Part shown: positions 4,220 to 8,565 of the stretch, in pieces | Layout: every line of letters begins with the position of its first letter | Numbering within the stretch: the stretch's first letter is position 1 | Made by a program: the position numbers and the translations under genes | The notes under the pieces: generated by a model | Told to the model about the DNA's origin: nothing | The model's database searches: none | What the model saw: only the letters and a program-made list of their open reading frames with translations | NCBI GenBank assembly: GCA_030592835.1 | Contig: JAUVIJ010000075.1 | Coordinates: forward strand, 1 to 8,565 | Direction of reading: 5' to 3' | DNA length: 8,565 nucleotides | Source of the DNA: Candidatus Cloacimonadota bacterium | Lineage (GTDB): Bacteria > Cloacimonadota > Cloacimonadia > Cloacimonadales > TCS61

Positions 4220-6811
4220 ATGTTCATTAAACCTCAACCTATTATTGATAATAGAAAAAACGCTATAATCGCTTTCCTGATATTTCTGACAACCCTAATA
4301 GTATATTCGCTTACTTTAGCCCGATCACTATCTTTCTGGGATGCTGGTGAATACATCACCTGCAGCAGTATTCTTGGAATTCCTCATCCACCTGGAAATC
4401 CCTTTTATATACTTCTCGGAAGATTTTTCACGATCTTCGGATTCAAATTTCCCCATGCTCAGGTCGTAAACTTTCTGTCCGGATTGATGTCTGCTCTAGC
4501 AGTTATGTTCACCTACCTTTTTACAGTAAAATTAGTATCCATGTTGTATAAAGATAAAAAAGATTCCTTCTATGTTTATCTTTCAGGAATAATAGCTGCA
4601 GTTTATACTGGATACTCCTTTACTTTCTGGACAAATGGGATCGAAGCCGAAGTTTATTCCGGATTGGCGTTCATTATTACCCTGATCGTATGGCTTACCA
4701 TGGTCTGGGTAGAGAAATCTGATAACCTCTCTCATCTCAATATCCTGTTATTGATTGTGTATATATTCTTTCTTGGATTTGGTATACATCAGACATCCCT
4801 TCAGATCGCTCCTGCGGTATTATTTATTGTGATCTATCCTCTTCTAAAAAAGAACATCAAATCGACAAAGTTCTGGTACCGACTTTTTATTTATACTTTT
4901 ATTTTAATCCTGGTGTATATTGTTTTTATCCAGATAGGAAAAGCCATTCAGGTTCCTGCCCTCTCTAAATATGTCCTTGCTTTGGGATTTCTGATGATCT
5001 TATTTTATCATCTTCGGGACAGAATTCCGGATAAAGTCTGGATGTACGCCTTATTGTTCATTTTTCTTGGCATCAGCACCCATTTTTTTCTCATGATCAG
5101 ATCTGCTCATCGACCTTTCATAAACGAAGGTTATCCCCACAATATTGAATTGTTCACCGATTATATATTGCGGCGTCAATACGGAACAACCAATATGTTC
5201 ATTCGACGAGCTTCCTTTTTGTATCAAATAAAAGATCAGTTCCTGAATTATTTCAGCTGGCAGTTCTTTAATGCAGAAACCATATCAAACTGGTTGAAGA
5301 TTCCCGGAATGTTGGTACAGAATATATCGAATCTTATTGTTGCTCTGTTCGGTATTGGTGGTGCCTATTATCATTTTAAAAAAAACAAACATTCTTTCGC
5401 CTATCTTTTTGCTTTCTTTTTCATGGCTTCCCTGGCAATGGTATTTATCATGAACCTTTCTGATACGGAAGTTAGGGAGCGAGATTATTTCTTTGTTACA
5501 GCGTATAATTTTTGGACCGTGTGGATGGCGATCGGCTCAATAGGATTGATCGAATTTCTTAGAAAGAAAAGTAAAGTTCTTGGATATATCATGCTAATCC
5601 TGGCATTAGGGCTTCCTTTGTTCAATTTCGCCAGTCAATATCATATTCATGATCGATCCAAGGAATATGTTGCTCTTGGTTACGGTCAGAATATACTTAA
5701 CAGTGTCGATAAAAACGCGATAGTATTTACTAACGGAGATAACGATACTTTCCCGGTCTGGTATGCTCAGGCTGTTTTCGATCCTGCTTTGGAAGAACAC
5801 ATTCCCCCATCCTATGAAAAACTGCCCAGAGACCTGGACAATGTAATTAGAACCTATCAAACTCAACCTACAGAAACCACAGTAGCTCTTATTCAACAGG
5901 CGATGGAATTTAAAAACGAACAATGCCATGGAATCCGTAAGGATGTTTCAATCGCCAATTTGAGTCTACTTAACACTCCTTGGTATATCAAACAACTAAG
6001 AGATAAGGAAGGAATTGAATTCAATATTCCCGAACGACATATTGACCTCTGCCAAGACAGTCCGGCTTCGGTGCTCTATCCGCGACAAATAGACCGGGAT
6101 ATAGAACTAAAAATAAAGGGTCAAATTCCTGGCAATGAATTCACAGTTACTTTCAAAAAAGGAACTATCCTCTATGTCAAGGATCTGGCAGTTCTGCAGA
6201 TCATCAAGGATAACTACGGGAAAAGACCTATTTATTTTGCTGTAACCACACCGGATGTTGTCGGATTTGAGGAACATCTGCAGAATGAAGGTATGGTGGA
6301 CAGATTGGTGCCGACTAAAGGGAATAATCAATATGATCTGGAAAGATTGATAACCAATATAGATTCGATCTATACTTACAGGAGCATTTTCGACAATACT
6401 GTTTATAAAGATCATAACATGAAAAGGCTTCTGAATAATTATGGAGCTGCTTTTATGAGAGCTTCCCGAATATTTTATTCTACTCAGGATTATGGTAACG
6501 CTATCTTATACATGGAAAAATCACTGGATTTTATAGAAGGAAAACAGAGATTTTATTATGGATTATCTCAACTTTATCTTGAGGCTGCCGATGTCCTGAT
6601 CGAGAATAATGAGAATGAGGCTGCCTTTGCGCATTTGGAAAATGCGCTCTACTATAATCGTTATGATCCCGGTTTACCTCAGGAAATTTTCCTGGCTACA
6701 ACTAGAAGCGGGACTCCTGAGAAAGGTATCAATCTACTAAAAAAAATGGCTCAGTATCAGGATACTACGATAGTAAATTCTTATATTGAGCAGTTAAGGA
6801 ACATGCAATAG
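4220..6811 (+). CDS. DUF2723-family multi-pass membrane protein, GT-C-like glycosyltransferase candidate
   Basis: An 863-residue integral membrane protein with about a dozen hydrophobic segments between residues 14 and 470, then a soluble region of about 390 residues. The N-terminal DUF2723 signature is clear: LSFWDAGEY (37-45), with acidic Asp41 and Glu44 in the first loop, then GIPHPPGNPFYILLGR (53-68). Further family-like blocks are WTNGIEAEVYS (137-147), EVRERDYFF (417-425), FTNGDNDTFPVWYAQ (503-517) and NLSLLNTPWYIKQL (580-593). About residues 740-860 look like TPR helices (YGNAILYMEKSLDF, AAFAHLENALYYN). The family is related to human TMEM260, a protein O-mannosyltransferase, and the acidic residues in the first loop fit a GT-C fold that uses lipid-linked sugar. 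A role in glycosylating exported proteins is inferred; the bacterial substrate is unknown. Residues 518-570 look like an insertion relative to remembered homologues. uvrA starts 9 bases downstream and is probably in the same transcript. Confidence 0.88.
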   Translation: MFIKPQPIIDNRKNAIIAFLIFLTTLIVYSLTLARSLSFWDAGEYITCSSILGIPHPPGNPFYILLGRFFTIFGFKFPHAQVVNFLSGLMSALAVMFTYLFTVKLVSMLYKDKKDSFYVYLSGIIAAVYTGYSFTFWTNGIEAEVYSGLAFIITLIVWLTMVWVEKSDNLSHLNILLLIVYIFFLGFGIHQTSLQIAPAVLFIVIYPLLKKNIKSTKFWYRLFIYTFILILVYIVFIQIGKAIQVPALSKYVLALGFLMILFYHLRDRIPDKVWMYALLFIFLGISTHFFLMIRSAHRPFINEGYPHNIELFTDYILRRQYGTTNMFIRRASFLYQIKDQFLNYFSWQFFNAETISNWLKIPGMLVQNISNLIVALFGIGGAYYHFKKNKHSFAYLFAFFFMASLAMVFIMNLSDTEVRERDYFFVTAYNFWTVWMAIGSIGLIEFLRKKSKVLGYIMLILALGLPLFNFASQYHIHDRSKEYVALGYGQNILNSVDKNAIVFTNGDNDTFPVWYAQAVFDPALEEHIPPSYEKLPRDLDNVIRTYQTQPTETTVALIQQAMEFKNEQCHGIRKDVSIANLSLLNTPWYIKQLRDKEGIEFNIPERHIDLCQDSPASVLYPRQIDRDIELKIKGQIPGNEFTVTFKKGTILYVKDLAVLQIIKDNYGKRPIYFAVTTPDVVGFEEHLQNEGMVDRLVPTKGNNQYDLERLITNIDSIYTYRSIFDNTVYKDHNMKRLLNNYGAAFMRASRIFYSTQDYGNAILYMEKSLDFIEGKQRFYYGLSQLYLEAADVLIENNENEAAFAHLENALYYNRYDPGLPQEIFLATTRSGTPEKGINLLKKMAQYQDTTIVNSYIEQLRNMQ

Positions 6812-6820
6812 ATCTTGATA

Positions 6821-8565
6821 ATGAAAACCGAGATCTTTATTAAAGGAGCAAGTGAACATAATCTAAAAAATCTCGATGTCACTATTCCCAGAAATAGATT
6901 TATCGTTATTACCGGGGTTTCGGGGTCTGGGAAATCATCTCTGGCTTTTGATACTCTATATGCCGAAGGCCAAAGAAGATATGTCGAATCTCTCTCATCA
7001 TATGCCAGACAATTTCTGGGACAAATGGAAAAACCCAAGATCGACTTTATCGAAGGTCTTTCTCCAGCTATATCTATTGAACAGAAAGCTGCCAGTAAAA
7101 ATCCACGCTCTACAGTAGGAACTGTCACCGAGATTTATGATTATCTGCGTATTCTATTCGCACGGGTAGGACATCAATTCTGTTATAAATGCGGCAAACC
7201 TGTTGGTTCCCAGACACTGGATCAATTAACCGATCATATTTTTCATAATCCTGAAGAAACACGCATCCAAATTTTAGCACCCATTGTACAGAACCGGAAA
7301 GGTGAGCATAAAGAAGAACTGGATGAAGCCAGAAATGAAGGCTTTGTGCGAGTCAAGATCAATAATATTCTACACGACCTTTCCGAAGAAATTAACTTAG
7401 ATAAAAAAAGCAAACATACGATAGATATTGTTGTGGATAGACTCGTTTTGAAAGAATCGATTCGAGGTAGATTGATCGATTCTATTGAAACGGCTCTAAA
7501 ATTGACTAATGGTTTCTTAAAAGTTGAATTTTTAGATGAAGGTCGAGTCGAACTTCTATCAGAAGCTAATTCCTGTTCCGATTGCGGTATCGGTTATCCT
7601 GAGCTTACTCCTCAGCATTTTTCCTTTAACAGCCCTCTCGGAATGTGCCCCTCCTGTAATGGACTGGGGACAACTATGGAGTTTGATCCCGACCTGATCA
7701 TACCCGATAAATCCCTTTCCATACATGAAGGAGCAGTTAAACACTGGGGAGTAATGAACCAGAAAAAGAACAGTTGGCAAATGAGGATCATCAGATCACT
7801 GGCAAAGGAATATAACTTTTCTCTTGATACTCCATGGCAGGATCTGAAAAAGAAAGTACAGGACCTGATTCTTTATGGATCCGGCTCTCACAGGATAAGA
7901 TTATCCTGGAATTCAACTAATAGTGCCGGACATTTTTATAGTAAATACGAAGGCCTTATCCCTTCACTCAAAAGAAGAATGAACGAAACCTCGTCGGAAT
8001 ATATGCGACGTTACTATATGCAGTTCATCGGCAATAAATCCTGCAATATCTGCGAAGGTAAGAAGTTACGTAAGGAAAGTCTGGCTGTAAAAATTGATGG
8101 GTATAATATTGATGATATAGCAAAAATGTCTATTTTGGAGACTATCAAATTCTTTGATAAACTAAAACTCTCGGGAAATGATAAACTTATAGCCCGGGAG
8201 ATTCTCAAAGAGATCAAGAATCGCTTATCTTTTCTAGTCAATGTCGGACTTCACTATTTATCTCTTTCCCGCAAGGCTCCTACATTATCAGGAGGAGAAT
8301 CGCAACGCATACGGCTGGCGAGTCAGATAGGCAGCAGTTTAGTCGGTGTCATGTACATCCTAGATGAACCCAGTATTGGTCTTCATCAAAGAGATAATCG
8401 TAAACTGATCAATATGCTACTTCATCTAAGAGACCTGGGAAACACTGTTATCGTTGTTGAACATGATGAAGAGATGATCCGTTCTTCTGATCAAATCCTG
8501 GATTTCGGTCCAGGAGCCGGAATTTACGGAGGAGAAATTGTTTATCAGGGTACTCTATCCGGTAT
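6821..8565 (+). CDS. uvrA: Excinuclease ABC subunit A, N-terminal 581 residues (3' end outside window)
   Basis: UvrA is the damage-sensing ATPase of nucleotide excision repair; it loads UvrB on damaged DNA. The frame is open from ATG 6821 to the right edge. It covers the first ABC ATPase and the start of the linker out of about 940 residues expected. Visible features are GASEHNLKNLDV (9-20), Walker A GVSGSGKSS (32-40), YAEGQRRYVESLSSYARQF (47-65), and the UvrB-binding region (about 120-250). A zinc module has C252-x2-C255 and C276-x2-C279. The ABC signature is LSGGESQRIRLA (489-500), Walker B MYILDEP (511-517), and the switch His is His548 in VVEHDE. CYKC (121-124) and CNIC (408-411) are further Cys pairs. 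The second ATPase lies outside. The start follows the DUF2723 stop by 9 bases; the nearest Shine-Dalgarno-like AAGGA (6796-6800) is 20 bases away, so translation probably depends on coupling. Confidence 0.97.
   Translation, partial: MKTEIFIKGASEHNLKNLDVTIPRNRFIVITGVSGSGKSSLAFDTLYAEGQRRYVESLSSYARQFLGQMEKPKIDFIEGLSPAISIEQKAASKNPRSTVGTVTEIYDYLRILFARVGHQFCYKCGKPVGSQTLDQLTDHIFHNPEETRIQILAPIVQNRKGEHKEELDEARNEGFVRVKINNILHDLSEEINLDKKSKHTIDIVVDRLVLKESIRGRLIDSIETALKLTNGFLKVEFLDEGRVELLSEANSCSDCGIGYPELTPQHFSFNSPLGMCPSCNGLGTTMEFDPDLIIPDKSLSIHEGAVKHWGVMNQKKNSWQMRIIRSLAKEYNFSLDTPWQDLKKKVQDLILYGSGSHRIRLSWNSTNSAGHFYSKYEGLIPSLKRRMNETSSEYMRRYYMQFIGNKSCNICEGKKLRKESLAVKIDGYNIDDIAKMSILETIKFFDKLKLSGNDKLIAREILKEIKNRLSFLVNVGLHYLSLSRKAPTLSGGESQRIRLASQIGSSLVGVMYILDEPSIGLHQRDNRKLINMLLHLRDLGNTVIVVEHDEEMIRSSDQILDFGPGAGIYGGEIVYQGTLSG

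Noticed and set aside
4003..4230. 75-codon + strand frame overlapping the start of the DUF2723 gene
   Set aside because: It starts with TTG, has no ribosome binding site, has Phe/Asn/Leu-rich composition from A/T runs, and runs across dyads and into the next gene.
6876..7118. 80-codon + strand frame inside uvrA
   Set aside because: It lies in another frame of clearly conserved UvrA coding sequence (Walker A region).

Overview
The window is an A+T-rich stretch of bacterial chromosome. All confident genes are on the + strand and densely packed. From left to right it holds the 3' end of a TPR-repeat protein gene, a tRNA-Leu(UAG), tig (trigger factor), clpP, clpX, a 406-base region with no confident gene, a large DUF2723 membrane protein, and the 5' two-thirds of uvrA, which runs off the right edge. 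The organism cannot be named from this alone. Large DUF2723 proteins are common in Bacteroidetes/FCB-group bacteria such as Bacteroidota, Fibrobacterota, Cloacimonadota and Marinimicrobia. Together with low GC and a tig-clpP-clpX cluster behind a tRNA-Leu, this suggests an uncultured FCB-group lineage (inference, moderate to low confidence).

Bases 1-1887: the TPR gene ends 10 bases before the tRNA, and the tRNA ends 27 bases before the GTG start of tig. No promoter or terminator is obvious in either gap, so the tRNA may be cut out of a longer transcript. Bases 1888-3813: a sigma70-like promoter candidate lies before clpP. clpP and clpX overlap by 8 bases and encode the peptidase and the unfoldase of ClpXP. 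With trigger factor upstream, this is a protein folding and quality-control cluster: one member receives nascent chains and the other two degrade proteins.

Bases 3814-4219 hold several inverted repeats, including a perfect 10+10 dyad, and a coding-like minus-strand stretch that may be a gene remnant. Bases 4220-6811 encode an 863-residue multi-pass membrane protein of the DUF2723 family (GT-C-like, related to TMEM260) with a soluble TPR-like C-terminal part. Nine bases later uvrA begins without a clear ribosome binding site.

The observation most worth a second look is that ClpP aligns without gaps to classical ClpP, but the catalytic aspartate position (172) is asparagine. This gives a predicted Ser98-His123-Asn172 triad next to a fully canonical ClpX. 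No mobile element, CRISPR array or defence system is visible.
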